IMG/VR virus record: IMGVR_UViG_3300003177_000010
Location: 48,795 to 112,794 of that record
DNA: 64,000 nucleotides
Direction: 5' to 3' (one strand)
Source: a virus
Position 1 is the stretch's first letter. Every line of letters begins with the position of its first letter. The position numbers were made by a program, and so were the translations under genes. The notes under the pieces were generated by a model that had not been told where the DNA came from, ran no database searches, and saw nothing but the letters and a program-made list of their open reading frames with translations. This document shows, one piece after another, positions 6,039-15,325 of the stretch.

Positions 6039-6683
6039 ATGTCTAATTTATACATTTTAGGTAATGGAGGTTTTGCACATGAGGTACGTGAGCAAATAAA
6101 AGAGCAATATACTGACTTAGGGTTCGGGGGTTACATCTATAAAGAAGGTGACGCTATAATGGTAGAATCCCCATTCAATACTATTAAGGAGTTTACTTTC
6201 CCTAAATTTAGCAGTTTTCTTTTAGGTACTGGAAATAAGTTTTGGAGGGCTTATTTTATAGACCTGATAGATGAGTACTATGGAGTAAGTAAAGAAATTT
6301 TTCCAAATATAATAGCGGATAATTGTTATTTATCATGTTACGCTAAAATAGGTATAGGTAATCTATTATGTACAAATTCTATAGTTCTTGGCAATGCCAT
6401 TCTAGGGGATTTTAACTTACTAAATGTGCAAACATTAGTATCTCATGACTGTGTAATAGGGGACCATAACTTATTAAATCCTAAAGTATCTGTATTAGGT
6501 ACTTGTAAAATAGGTAGTAATAACTATTTAGCTACTAATGTTACTATAATACCGAAAATCACAATAGGCAATAATAATACTATCAGCGTATCTGAGAATA
6601 TAGTAAGAGATATAAATAATAGTATATTTTTTAAAGACAACAAAGAAAGTAGTAAATATGCATATTCTATTCAGAAGTTGTGA
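6039..6683 (+). CDS. Sugar O/N-acyltransferase, NeuD/hexapeptide type
   Basis: This 214-residue protein has an N-terminal Rossmann-like strand and nucleotide loop (LYILGNGGFAHEV) followed by left-handed beta-helix hexapeptide repeats (for example IGNLLCTNSIVLG, ILGDFNLL, IGDHNLLN, IGSNNYLA) with His in VSHDCVIG as the probable catalytic base. NeuD/PglD-type enzymes acetylate amino-sugars. It is the first gene of a tightly overlapped sugar operon that includes an aminotransferase making such amino-sugars. Confidence 0.8.
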   Translation: MSNLYILGNGGFAHEVREQIKEQYTDLGFGGYIYKEGDAIMVESPFNTIKEFTFPKFSSFLLGTGNKFWRAYFIDLIDEYYGVSKEIFPNIIADNCYLSCYAKIGIGNLLCTNSIVLGNAILGDFNLLNVQTLVSHDCVIGDHNLLNPKVSVLGTCKIGSNNYLATNVTIIPKITIGNNNTISVSENIVRDINNSIFFKDNKESSKYAYSIQKL

Positions 6684-7419
6684 AGCTAATTTATCTCCAG
6701 GGTCTTTGGGAAAAGGCACAGATGATAAACCCAGATGGAATGGTAAGTATAAATTAGAAATCTTACGTAAATCTTATCTATCAATACAGGAAGGACTAAA
6801 TAAAGAAGATAGTATAATTATTGTTAATGATAGAACTACTAAAGAAACTTTAGAATGGATGAAAAATACTACAATAGCTAATTTCTCTGTAGTAGATATT
6901 ACTTCTTTAGATGTGCTAAGAAAAGAGCATAAGTATCCAAAGTATCATCCTGTTGTAATTAATGCTTGCCCAGACTTAACTGAATTACTAATACAAACTG
7001 CGGAAAGTAATCCAGAAGAATTAATATATATATGTGAAGATGATTACTTGCACACTCCTATAGCAATTAGCGCTATGAAAAATTTATATAATTCTTCTTT
7101 TGATGGGTTTTATGTACCTTATGACTACCCTGATAGATATACTATAGACAGGGAAATTAATACTAAGATATATTTAACTAACTACGGGCACATTAGGACT
7201 GTGCCTAGTGCTACTTTAACTATTGCAGCATTAGGTAAGACTTGGTTAAAATATAAGTATGAAATATTAAGAGCAGGAGTTTTTGCAGATGATAGCTGGA
7301 CTTGGAAAGCTTTCGCACAAATACCAGCATTTTGTCCTATACCTGGTCACGCTACTCACTTGCAAGAAGGATGTATTACTCCAGGAGTAGATTGGGAAAC
7401 TGTGTATGCTAATTACTAA
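6658..7419 (+). CDS. Glycosyltransferase-like protein
   Basis: This 253-residue protein has Rossmann-like beta-alpha units and YICEDDYLHTP (about 122-132), a DxD-like acidic patch typical of GT-A metal and nucleotide-sugar binding. DDSWTWKAF follows near 204-212. The start overlaps the previous gene by 26 bases. Specific donor and acceptor are unknown. Similar proteins occur in marine phage sugar clusters. Confidence 0.65.
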   Translation: MHILFRSCEANLSPGSLGKGTDDKPRWNGKYKLEILRKSYLSIQEGLNKEDSIIIVNDRTTKETLEWMKNTTIANFSVVDITSLDVLRKEHKYPKYHPVVINACPDLTELLIQTAESNPEELIYICEDDYLHTPIAISAMKNLYNSSFDGFYVPYDYPDRYTIDREINTKIYLTNYGHIRTVPSATLTIAALGKTWLKYKYEILRAGVFADDSWTWKAFAQIPAFCPIPGHATHLQEGCITPGVDWETVYANY

Positions 7420-8386
7420 AAAGTTAAAAATTAAGAATTTTAATAAATATATACAAGAGGCTAATAGGTCTAATATATTTACAAATTATGGCTATGCAGT
7501 ACAATTACTAGAAGAACGCGCTAGGTACATGCTAAAAATAGATGAGTCTAAAGCAATTATAGCTACTAGTAGTGGGACTGCTGCTTTACATGCAGCAGTT
7601 AATGTGTATGATTGTGAAAATATAAATGTGCAAGACTTTACTTTCCCTTGTAATATACAGGGGCCTTTAAATAATGCTATTATTGTTGATATGCATGACA
7701 GTGCTAATATAGCCTTAGATAAAGATGCTGACTTAATAGTAATAACTAACTGTTTTGGACACCTACAAGATGTAGTATTTATAGAAGAGTTTGCAGAAGC
7801 GCATGACATAGTTACCATATACGATAATGCTGCAACTCCTTTTTCTTTTATTAACAGCACTAACAGTTGCAATATTGGAGACGCGGCTATAATATCGCTA
7901 CACCATACAAAGCACCTAGGATTTGGGGAAGGTGGTTTACTAATTATAGATAAACAATTTGAAGATTTAGCTAGGGATATAATAAATTTTGCTAAGCATA
8001 GTGACCCTTTTTTAGGTAATAATTATAAGATGAGTGAGATAGCTGCTGCAGGAGTGCTACAGTGGTGGGATAGCTTCTCTATAGAAAGTTTAAAAAATAG
8101 CTTATTAGATAGATATTTTTATCTGTATGAGATGGCTAAAAAGTATGCTGAGCTATTTCCTAATGTTGCGGATGATTATTCTTTCTTACCTGCTAATTTA
8201 CCTATTATAATAGAAGATCAGTATATAAGAAAAGATGCAGAGAAACTAGGGGTTAAATACTATAAACCTTTACTAGGGCTACCAAATTCAAGTAAACTAT
8301 ATGAAAATATAGTTTGTTTACCAATAACAGGAAATATAAATGCAAAGAATAGCAATAGTAACTGGCTGCGCAGGATTTTTAGCTAG
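7406..8386 (+). CDS. DegT/DnrJ/EryC1-type sugar aminotransferase
   Basis: This 326-residue PLP-dependent enzyme has TSSGTAALHAA (54-64, phosphate binding), YDNAATPF with Asp140 contacting the pyridine nitrogen, and SLHHTKHLGFGEGG with the Schiff-base Lys169, followed by NYKMSEIAAA. These enzymes turn keto-sugars into amino-sugars on nucleotide carriers. The next gene makes a 4-keto sugar and the first gene of the cluster acylates amino-sugars, so the three fit a single pathway. The 3' end overlaps the dehydratase gene by 47 bases. Confidence 0.85.
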   Translation: MLITKKLKIKNFNKYIQEANRSNIFTNYGYAVQLLEERARYMLKIDESKAIIATSSGTAALHAAVNVYDCENINVQDFTFPCNIQGPLNNAIIVDMHDSANIALDKDADLIVITNCFGHLQDVVFIEEFAEAHDIVTIYDNAATPFSFINSTNSCNIGDAAIISLHHTKHLGFGEGGLLIIDKQFEDLARDIINFAKHSDPFLGNNYKMSEIAAAGVLQWWDSFSIESLKNSLLDRYFYLYEMAKKYAELFPNVADDYSFLPANLPIIIEDQYIRKDAEKLGVKYYKPLLGLPNSSKLYENIVCLPITGNINAKNSNSNWLRRIFS

Positions 8387-9299
8387 TACATTTGTGGAAC
8401 AACTACTAAATAGAGGGTGGTTTGTTTATGGTATTGATAAAATAACTAAAGTATCAAATACAAATAGGCTCAAGTACTTACAAAAAGTATTTCCTAACTC
8501 TTATAAGGTAGTAAAAGAGGATATATGTGAGGTAACATGGCTACCTGATGCAGATGTATTATTTAATTTTGCTGCAGAGAGTGATGTAGATAATAGTAAT
8601 AAAAGTAGTAAAGAGTTTTTTAAAAGTAACGTCAGTGGTGTAGCTAATTTACTAGAGGTACTTAATAACCAAATTAATATTAAAAATAGTAAAACTATGT
8701 TTTTTCAAATATCTACTGATGAAGTTTATGGAGATTTAATTTCTAATAGTGCTAATGAGGATAGTAAGCTAAATCCTAGTAACCCTTATGCAGCTTCTAA
8801 AGCAGCAGCAGATATGCTAATAATGGCTTGGAATAGAACACACGAACAGCCTTTTACTATAGTAAGACCATCAAATAATTATGGACCACATCAATACCCA
8901 GAAAAGTTAATACCTTTAGCAGTTAAAAATCTTAATAGAGGATTACCTATAAATCTGCATAATAAAGGTACTCCTATAAGAGTATGGACACATGTATATG
9001 ATACTGTAGATGCTATATTAACTATATATCATGCTGCAGAATTTAATTGTATATATAACATATCATCAGAATTTTCTCAAACTAACTTGGCTACAGTAGA
9101 AAAAATACTTAGCGCCTATGGAGTAGAACAGAGTAAATATAGTTACTATGTAAATATGCAGCATAACAGACCTGGGCAAGATGTTAGATATTCTATAACA
9201 TGTGAGCCGTTAAAGAGACTAGGGTGGAAACCTAAAAAACAATTTGATGACTCTATAAATCTATTAGTACAAGAGTATAGAAAGGAATTTAGATGGTAA
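8340..9299 (+). CDS. NDP-sugar dehydratase/epimerase (RmlB-like SDR)
   Basis: This 319-residue extended short-chain dehydrogenase has VTGCAGFLAS (7-16, NAD-binding GxxGxxx loop), STDEVYGD (125-132), and the catalytic Y150-x-x-x-K154 in NPYAASKAAADM. The RPSNNYGPHQYPEKLIP stretch is characteristic of dTDP-glucose 4,6-dehydratases. It most likely supplies a 4-keto-6-deoxy sugar to the neighbouring aminotransferase. Confidence 0.85.
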   Translation: MQRIAIVTGCAGFLASTFVEQLLNRGWFVYGIDKITKVSNTNRLKYLQKVFPNSYKVVKEDICEVTWLPDADVLFNFAAESDVDNSNKSSKEFFKSNVSGVANLLEVLNNQINIKNSKTMFFQISTDEVYGDLISNSANEDSKLNPSNPYAASKAAADMLIMAWNRTHEQPFTIVRPSNNYGPHQYPEKLIPLAVKNLNRGLPINLHNKGTPIRVWTHVYDTVDAILTIYHAAEFNCIYNISSEFSQTNLATVEKILSAYGVEQSKYSYYVNMQHNRPGQDVRYSITCEPLKRLGWKPKKQFDDSINLLVQEYRKEFRW

Positions 9300-10030
9300 A
9301 AATAATAACCCCATATATCAACCCCAAAGAAATCAAAAAACATAAAGAACACTATTGGGAGTACGACATATACTATGAACAAGATACTGCCGGTATTGGC
9401 CCTGATTTAATGTTCCAAAAAATGTGGAATAAATTCCCTGATGATGATATATTTATTTTGCATTCAGATATGTTTATGAAAGATACTGATTGGTTATCTA
9501 AAGTATTAAAATATACTAATAAGTATCCAGAAGCTGGTATGTTCGGTTGCCTGTTACTTTATCCTCTAAAAGACGAAAAAGGTGACTATTTTATTCAATC
9601 AGCAGGAGGTAAATTTACAGACGGTAAGCCTGATCATTATGGTAGTGGTATTGTTGTAGAAAATAAATCCACGTTTAAGGAAGAGTTAGAAACTGATACA
9701 GGGGAGTACGATAGTGTAAGAGAAGTAGCTTGGACTACTTTTGGAGGTTGCTATATTAGAAGAAGTTTTATTAACGCAGTAGGGTCATTTTCTCCAGAAT
9801 ATGAGTGGGCGTATAATAGAGACGTAGACTTTTGCTTAGCTGCTAGAAGTGTAGGGCAAAAGATATACCAAATACCTGTAAGAATTATGCACTCCGAGTC
9901 TAAAGATGCTAAAATTATAAAAGCCAACGATCAAAGTAAAGTGCAGATGGAATTAAGAAACTTAAATAAATTAATAGATAAATGGAGCGGCTCTAAGCTG
10001 TATAAAACTATTGATAATAAGATTATATAA
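9293..10030 (+). CDS. Family 2-like glycosyltransferase
   Basis: This 245-residue GT-A protein has IFILHSDMFMKDTDW (about 52-66), in which SDM takes the DxD place, GGCYIRRSFINAVGSF (acceptor-side loop) and YNRDVDFCLAARSVG (the ED/D-x-D-F-x-x-R signature of GT2). The start overlaps the previous stop by 7 bases. It is part of the overlapping sugar operon; donor and acceptor are unknown. Confidence 0.75.
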   Translation: MVKIITPYINPKEIKKHKEHYWEYDIYYEQDTAGIGPDLMFQKMWNKFPDDDIFILHSDMFMKDTDWLSKVLKYTNKYPEAGMFGCLLLYPLKDEKGDYFIQSAGGKFTDGKPDHYGSGIVVENKSTFKEELETDTGEYDSVREVAWTTFGGCYIRRSFINAVGSFSPEYEWAYNRDVDFCLAARSVGQKIYQIPVRIMHSESKDAKIIKANDQSKVQMELRNLNKLIDKWSGSKLYKTIDNKII

Positions 10031-10049
10031 CTATATAAAAGGATATAAA

Positions 10050-10766
10050 ATGGCTACTATTACTAGACCACAAGTAACTGCTTCTCTAACGCTAGCAGAT
10101 GGGGTACAATCTAAATTACCAGAATATATGTTAGATCTATATGGACATAGCTCCTATAGGCTAAAGTCGTTTATTAATAATATTTGTAGTAAAAAGAACA
10201 CAAACTATTTAGAAATAGGAGTAGGTAGAGGTTCAACTATATTAAGTGCAGTATATGAGAATGAAACGTGTAAAGCTACAGGTATAGAAAATTATATGTA
10301 TGACGCTATAGAGCCTACTAAAGTACCTTTAGAAGGAACCATATGGTACAATATGCAAAGTCAGTTAAAAAGCAATCTAAGTAGATATGGTACTTCGGAT
10401 AATAATAGTAAAAAAGGGTCTATAAATATAATAGAAGAATACTTTGAAAAAGTTATGCCAGAGGATGTGCCTAAAGCAGATGTAGTGTACTTTGATGTGA
10501 CTCCTGTTAATGAAAAGGTATATTCTGATTTTTTTGAAAATATAGTTCCTTATATTAGTAGTTCTTCTGTAATTATATTCTCAAATTTTTCGAATACCCT
10601 ACATGAAAGGCAAATAAGAAAAGCATTTGAAGAGCGCGAAGATAAAGTAAAAGTACTATGGGAAGAAACTCGAGTTACTAGTAGCTTAAATGATGCTAGT
10701 AATTACTATTCCGGTATTGGTATATTTGGGGTAGTTAGATCTCATAAAGCAGTAGGTAAAGAATGA
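10050..10766 (+). CDS. SAM-dependent methyltransferase-like protein
   Basis: Motif I LEIGVGRGST lies near 54-63, followed by an acidic strand (TGIEN) and ADVVYFDVTP near 145-154, the Rossmann methyltransferase layout. The ATG at 10050 is chosen over the upstream start at 10011 because AAAGGA sits 7-8 bases before it and it follows the previous stop. It could methylate a sugar or a small molecule. An explicit substrate cannot be read from sequence. Confidence 0.65.
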   Translation: MATITRPQVTASLTLADGVQSKLPEYMLDLYGHSSYRLKSFINNICSKKNTNYLEIGVGRGSTILSAVYENETCKATGIENYMYDAIEPTKVPLEGTIWYNMQSQLKSNLSRYGTSDNNSKKGSINIIEEYFEKVMPEDVPKADVVYFDVTPVNEKVYSDFFENIVPYISSSSVIIFSNFSNTLHERQIRKAFEEREDKVKVLWEETRVTSSLNDASNYYSGIGIFGVVRSHKAVGKE

Positions 10767-11590
10767 AAAAAAGTGTTATAAGTTTAATCAGCTATGATGC
10801 ACATATGCTAATAGAAAGTATAAAATCTTATTATGCATATGTAGACGAAATTATATTAGGGCTTGATGAAGATAGAATTAGCTGGAATAATAATAAATTC
10901 TCTTTTAATGAGGGGGAATTATGGGATTCTTTACTATCTATAGATGTGGATAATAAAATAGAGGTAATTCAAAGTAATTTTCATTCCTCAAAAATAGCTA
11001 TAGAAAATGATAATTATGAACGAAATTTTCTTAAAAGTAAATGCACAAATAGTTGGATTTTTAGCTTTGATGCTGATGAAGTATTATTAAATGCGAAAGA
11101 TTTTTTCTATAGCTATTGCCCCATAGTCCATAAGTATAAAGAAGATAAAGATGTATGTATGATTTGGGTTACTCCTTTTAAAACTATAGGAGATACAACA
11201 TTACTAATAGTGAATGAAGACGGGGCACCTTTCTTCGGAGAAAATCAGAGCATAGCTACTTCTGTAAATAACACTTTTACTTACGCTAGATGGAGTAACG
11301 TGAGCGCTTCCGGGAAAAATAGGCTTATGTCCCCATTAATTGGGCTACATTGGAGCTTAGATAGAGATAAACAAGCATTGTATGAAAAAATTAACAATAC
11401 AGGGCATTCTGATATTGTTAATGAGGATCCATTTTTTTCTTTATGGAATAGTGTGACTTTAGATAATTATAAAGAATTTCATAACTTTAGAACATCAGGT
11501 ATAGGGCCAGCTCAGTGGCCTAGGTTACGCGCAGTACCTACAAAAGATTTAGTATCTTTTATTATGAGTTATAAGGATAAAGCGTATTAA
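10763..11590 (+). CDS. Glycosyltransferase-like protein (GT-A, DxD)
   Basis: This 275-residue protein starts in the GT2 style (KKSVISLISYDAHMLIESIKS) and has WIFSFDADEVL near 98-108 with the metal-binding DxD. The ATGA-type overlaps with both neighbours place it in the same operon. It resembles glycosyltransferases that act on surface polysaccharides. Specificity is unknown. Confidence 0.65.
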   Translation: MKKSVISLISYDAHMLIESIKSYYAYVDEIILGLDEDRISWNNNKFSFNEGELWDSLLSIDVDNKIEVIQSNFHSSKIAIENDNYERNFLKSKCTNSWIFSFDADEVLLNAKDFFYSYCPIVHKYKEDKDVCMIWVTPFKTIGDTTLLIVNEDGAPFFGENQSIATSVNNTFTYARWSNVSASGKNRLMSPLIGLHWSLDRDKQALYEKINNTGHSDIVNEDPFFSLWNSVTLDNYKEFHNFRTSGIGPAQWPRLRAVPTKDLVSFIMSYKDKAY

Positions 11591-12735
11591 TGTTAATTGA
11601 AATATTAGGAAAATTTTTTGATAATCACTCTCTGAGTATTATAAATAGAAACTTAGCAATAGGGCTACATAACGCAGGAGTTGCTGTACAAATTATAGCT
11701 ATTGATTCTTATGACCACGAATTTAAAGTAGACAAAGAATCAGTAAAAATATTACAAAAGTTACGTAAGTCTACCGATAAAGTACCAGATATACAAGTTA
11801 GACATACTTACCCACCAATATGGCAGTGGCCAGAAAATAAAAAAACTAAAATAGTATTTATTCAGCCATGGGAGTTCCCTAAAGTACCTTTTGAATGGCA
11901 GTATAAATTTGAGTCATTTGCAGATGCTTTAATAGTACCAAGTTCTACTAATGCTGAAGTATTTATAAAAGGGGGCTTACGCAGTGATAAAGTTTTTGTA
12001 GTACCTAACGGGTATGACGACAAAATTTTTAAAAGTGGTAGATCAACAAGTTCTTATGTTGAGGAATCTAAATTTAATTTTGTATATGTAGGAAATTCAC
12101 AGTGGAGAAAAGGGTTAGATATACTGCTGAATGCGTGGCATAAATGTTTTAAGTCTTATGATAATGCAAGACTAATTATAAAAGATAACCCAAGGGTATA
12201 TGGAGATAGTAATATAATTAATGAAATCATCCGTATGCAATATAAAACTTCTTGTGCTCCTATTACTTATATAGATAGTGATTTATCTGTAGAGGATATG
12301 GCTGATTTATATAGTAGCTGTTCTGTTATTGTGCATCCTTACAGGGCTGAAGGCTTCGGTATGCATATACAAGAAGCAGTAGCTTCTGGGTGTTTTCCTA
12401 TTATTCCTAATAAAGGGCCTACTAATGACTTTATACCAGATGACTGTAGTATAAAAATAGATACTACTGCTACACCTATTAATATTGCAGATGCTAATAT
12501 ATTTGCTATGAAGCCAGGAGACTCAAGTACCTTAATGGGCACTCATACATTTATTGATGAGCCTTCTGAGCAATCTCTAGAAAAAGCACTTATGTATTTA
12601 TATCACAGCCATGAAAGAGATAAGATAGTTAGTAAAGTAAAGGGTATATCTACACTTAATACATGGGACAAAGTTATAAAGCAATACATTGATGTGTTTA
12701 ACAAAATAAGTAACAACCAGGTAAGGAGAACATAA
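11590..12735 (+). CDS. Family 4 glycosyltransferase
   Basis: This 381-residue protein has the GT-B layout: a linker YVGNSQWRKGLDILLNAW near 171-188 and the donor-site signature EGFGMHIQEAVASG near 253-266, including the E-x7-E pair of GT4 enzymes. It ends the sugar cluster. Its stop overlaps the next start as TAATG. It probably transfers the sugar made by the upstream enzymes. Confidence 0.85.
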   Translation: MLIEILGKFFDNHSLSIINRNLAIGLHNAGVAVQIIAIDSYDHEFKVDKESVKILQKLRKSTDKVPDIQVRHTYPPIWQWPENKKTKIVFIQPWEFPKVPFEWQYKFESFADALIVPSSTNAEVFIKGGLRSDKVFVVPNGYDDKIFKSGRSTSSYVEESKFNFVYVGNSQWRKGLDILLNAWHKCFKSYDNARLIIKDNPRVYGDSNIINEIIRMQYKTSCAPITYIDSDLSVEDMADLYSSCSVIVHPYRAEGFGMHIQEAVASGCFPIIPNKGPTNDFIPDDCSIKIDTTATPINIADANIFAMKPGDSSTLMGTHTFIDEPSEQSLEKALMYLYHSHERDKIVSKVKGISTLNTWDKVIKQYIDVFNKISNNQVRRT

Positions 12736-12893
12736 TGAAAGATAGTATTTTACTAAAGTGTAAAAACAAAATTGAAATTATAGAGTTAGCTACAATTCAA
12801 GGGTTCGACCAAGGTGCTATAGATAAGCTTATAGCACGGTGGGTAGAGCTAAAAAAAGTAAAGAATAAAAAGAAAAATAAGTCTATTAATTAA
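12735..12893 (+). CDS. Small basic helical protein
   Basis: This 52-codon gene is bounded by TAATG overlaps on both sides (with the GT4 gene and the PC4-like gene) and has an AAGGAG ribosome site, strong evidence that it is real. The product has an amphipathic helical middle (GFDQGAIDKLIARWVELKK) and a lysine-rich tail. Family not recognised; binding to nucleic acid or membrane is possible. Confidence 0.65.
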   Translation: MKDSILLKCKNKIEIIELATIQGFDQGAIDKLIARWVELKKVKNKKKNKSIN

Positions 12894-13162
12894 TGGACAA
12901 GGATTTTGGCGTTGCATTCCATAAACCTAATGGGAATGCAGTAAAAGTAACAATAAATGAGTTTAGAGATATATTATATCTACACATACGAGAATATATG
13001 ATGGATGGGGATACAGGCACTTGGTTCCCCACTAAAAGTGGTTTTTCTATGCATGCAGATGAGGTAACATCTTTAATACCTTTATTAGAAGAAGCAGGCC
13101 ATTTAATAGCTAAAAGGTACGAGCATTCTACACAACTAACATTGCCTTTGGAGTATAAATGA
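12893..13162 (+). CDS. PC4/YdbC-like single-strand DNA-binding protein
   Basis: This 89-residue protein follows the PC4 fold: strands FGVAFHKPNG and AVKVTINEFRDILYLHIREYM, then GTWFPTKSGFSMHADEVTSLIPLL, which matches the P-T-x-K-G-hydrophobic-S/H-x-x-E-hydrophobic signature of PC4/Sub1/YdbC proteins (about 44-66). These bind ssDNA in transcription or replication. It overlaps both neighbouring genes and opens the DNA-metabolism section. Confidence 0.7.
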   Translation: MDKDFGVAFHKPNGNAVKVTINEFRDILYLHIREYMMDGDTGTWFPTKSGFSMHADEVTSLIPLLEEAGHLIAKRYEHSTQLTLPLEYK

Positions 13163-13470
13163 GTTTAAAAGCCTGGGAAGATAAAGACACAGAGAAATTA
13201 ATAGACTTGTACGTAAATAGAAAAGAACAAGATGTACACAAGTTAGCTAAGGTATTTAATAAAGGCTATAGAAGTGTTATAAGTAAATTAGTACAATTAA
13301 AGATATACGAAAAGCCTATTAATACTATAGAAAAAGCACCTACAGTTAAAATGATGGTATTAGAAATAGAAGGCATGTTTGGTATTCAACTTAACGGATA
13401 TAACCTAAATAATAAGCAAAACCTAACTATATTGTTAAAAGAGTTAAAAAAGCGGTATTGTAGTGATTAA
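13159..13470 (+). CDS. HTH-type DNA-binding protein
   Basis: This 103-residue protein has an N-terminal helix-turn-helix unit, W-x-D-x-D-T-E-K-L-I-D-L-Y...VHKLAKVFNKGYRSVISKLVQL. It is closely similar in layout to each of the repeats of the multi-HTH protein at 15422. The C-terminal half has LEIEGMFGIQLNGYNL. It starts as ATGA on the PC4-like gene. A role as DNA-binding cofactor in replication or transcription is inferred. Confidence 0.6.
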   Translation: MSLKAWEDKDTEKLIDLYVNRKEQDVHKLAKVFNKGYRSVISKLVQLKIYEKPINTIEKAPTVKMMVLEIEGMFGIQLNGYNLNNKQNLTILLKELKKRYCSD

Positions 13471-13483
13471 ATGTAATTAATTA

Positions 13484-13512
13484 TTGCTAACTACTAATAT
13501 TAAGTATAATAT
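13484..13512 (+). promoter_or_regulatory. Promoter, TTGCTA type
   Basis: TTGCTA (13484-13489), a 17-base spacer and TAATAT (13507-13512) lie upstream of the DNA ligase gene. Confidence 0.55.
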
Positions 13513-13540
13513 AGGTATATACACATAAGGCTATAAATTT

Positions 13541-15283
13541 ATGAACTATATCACTTTAAAGAAACTAGTACAAAAACACTGCGATTTATACTACGATCAG
13601 TCAGTGCCTAGCATATCAGATGCAGACTTCGATGCTCTATACGATAAGCTGGAAGAGGTAGAAAAAGCACAAGGATGGCAGGCTATTGATTCCCCCACAG
13701 TAAAAGTTGGAGGCATAGCAGGTAAGGTGCAACACCCATTTAAGTTGTACTCTCTACAAAAAGTATACAATGTAGAAGAAGTGCCCTCTAATTTTAGTAT
13801 AGAAACCCCAAAAATAGACGGTACTAATATAACTCTAGTGTATAAGTTGGGGCGCTTATCGGCTGCTCTAACACGAGGCAATGGAGAAATGGGGGATAAT
13901 GTTTTACACCTAGTAAAGCACATAAAAAATATACCTAAAACTATAAAATCTTCGTGGAAAATAGTAGTAATAAATGGCGAGTGTGTTACTAATAAAAAAG
14001 TAGATAATTTTAGGAACTACGTATCTGGCGCCTTAGGGCTGAAGTCGGAAGAGGAATTTAAAAATAGAGATATTTTATTTATTGCACACGATTTATTAGG
14101 CGTAACTTTAGATTACACTACTAGAATGAAATTAGTTAGTGCTATGGGTATAACTACAGTTATGGATCCTATTGCAGATAAGTATCCGCAAGATGGTAGA
14201 GTATTTAGAATTGATAGTTATAACAAATCTGTCACTTTAGGGTATACTTCTAAATACCCTAAATTTGCAATAGCATTAAAAGAGAGAGAAGTTACTGTTG
14301 CTATATCTACCTTGCAGGAAGTAATATGGACAGTAGGGAGAACAGGAACAGTAAACCCTACTGGTATTATCAGCCCAGTGGTTTTAGATGATGCTACAAT
14401 AACTAGAGTAACTTTACATAACATCCGTATAATAGAGGATAATAGTCTAGGCATAGGGGATACTATAAAAGTAGAAAGAGCAGGAGGAGTTATACCTAAA
14501 TTTCTGGAAGTTATAGAGCATTCGAAACATAACATTAAAATAAGTAAAATTGATGCAGAGAAGCAAGTTAATCTAGAGCTAGTTAGAAAAGGGCCTACAC
14601 TTGTTGTTAAGAATTCTAGTGATGTAAATCAAGCTAAAGTAGTAGAGCATTTTGTTAAAACTATGGAAATTAAAGGGTTAGGCCCTGCATCCATAAACAA
14701 AATGAATATTACTCATATAAGCCAACTATATAGCAGTAACACTAAGTGGGATCAATTAGGAGCAAACGGGCAAAAAATACTTCAAGAAGTATATAAGTCT
14801 AGATTAAAACCATATAGTATTGTGTTAGCTGCTTTAGGTATAAAAGGGGTAGGTAGGGCAGCAGCTAAGGTTATAGTTAATAAAATACCTGCATTTATAC
14901 ATCTAAAGGATATTGAGTACACAGAAGTTAAAGGAGTAGGCCCCGCTACTATTAATTCTATACTTAGTTTTTTGGAGGATAATGAGGACTGGGTACTGAA
15001 GTTACCTCTACAATTGAGGCAAGAATTATTAATTTCAGATATATTAGATGAACCTACTAAGAAAGTATGCATTACAGGTAAAATGGATATTACTAGAAAA
15101 GAGCTAAGTGATGAATTAGAAATTCTAGGGTACAAAACTACATCTACTGTTACTAAAGATTGCTATGCATTGATAACAGGTGGGGATACTAGCTCTTCTA
15201 AGTATAAAAAAGCTATAGCACAAGGAACTACTATAGTAGATTATTGGTCAAGAAAAAAAGAGGTGCTAACAGGAAAATTTTAG
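13541..15283 (+). CDS. ligA: NAD-dependent DNA ligase (LigA-type)
   Basis: This 580-residue ligase has domain Ia with YYDQSVPSISDADFDALYD (NAD-specific), the adenylation motif KIDG near 90 with the active Lys, RGNGEMGDNV, an OB domain (VGRTGTVNPTGIISPV), helix-hairpin-helix segments (IKGLGPASIN, IKGVGRAA, VKGVGPATI) and a C-terminal BRCT domain (KVCITGKMDITRKELSDEL). The Cys4 zinc finger normally found between OB and HhH is absent: the region around residues 350-375 has no cysteine. It is shorter than the usual 670 residues. It seals nicks during phage replication. Confidence 0.92.
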   Translation: MNYITLKKLVQKHCDLYYDQSVPSISDADFDALYDKLEEVEKAQGWQAIDSPTVKVGGIAGKVQHPFKLYSLQKVYNVEEVPSNFSIETPKIDGTNITLVYKLGRLSAALTRGNGEMGDNVLHLVKHIKNIPKTIKSSWKIVVINGECVTNKKVDNFRNYVSGALGLKSEEEFKNRDILFIAHDLLGVTLDYTTRMKLVSAMGITTVMDPIADKYPQDGRVFRIDSYNKSVTLGYTSKYPKFAIALKEREVTVAISTLQEVIWTVGRTGTVNPTGIISPVVLDDATITRVTLHNIRIIEDNSLGIGDTIKVERAGGVIPKFLEVIEHSKHNIKISKIDAEKQVNLELVRKGPTLVVKNSSDVNQAKVVEHFVKTMEIKGLGPASINKMNITHISQLYSSNTKWDQLGANGQKILQEVYKSRLKPYSIVLAALGIKGVGRAAAKVIVNKIPAFIHLKDIEYTEVKGVGPATINSILSFLEDNEDWVLKLPLQLRQELLISDILDEPTKKVCITGKMDITRKELSDELEILGYKTTSTVTKDCYALITGGDTSSSKYKKAIAQGTTIVDYWSRKKEVLTGKF

Positions 15284-15325
15284 TAATTAATTGTAGTATA
15301 GAACAAAAAATAATCAAATTTGTAT

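Noticed and set aside
10011-10049. Upstream start for the methyltransferase-like gene
   Set aside because: It lies inside the previous gene, has no ribosome site, and the ATG at 10050 has a well-placed AAAGGA.
12800-12815. tRNA T-arm-like GGTTCGACC
   Set aside because: It lies in a coding frame with coupled start and stop, and no acceptor or anticodon stems flank it.
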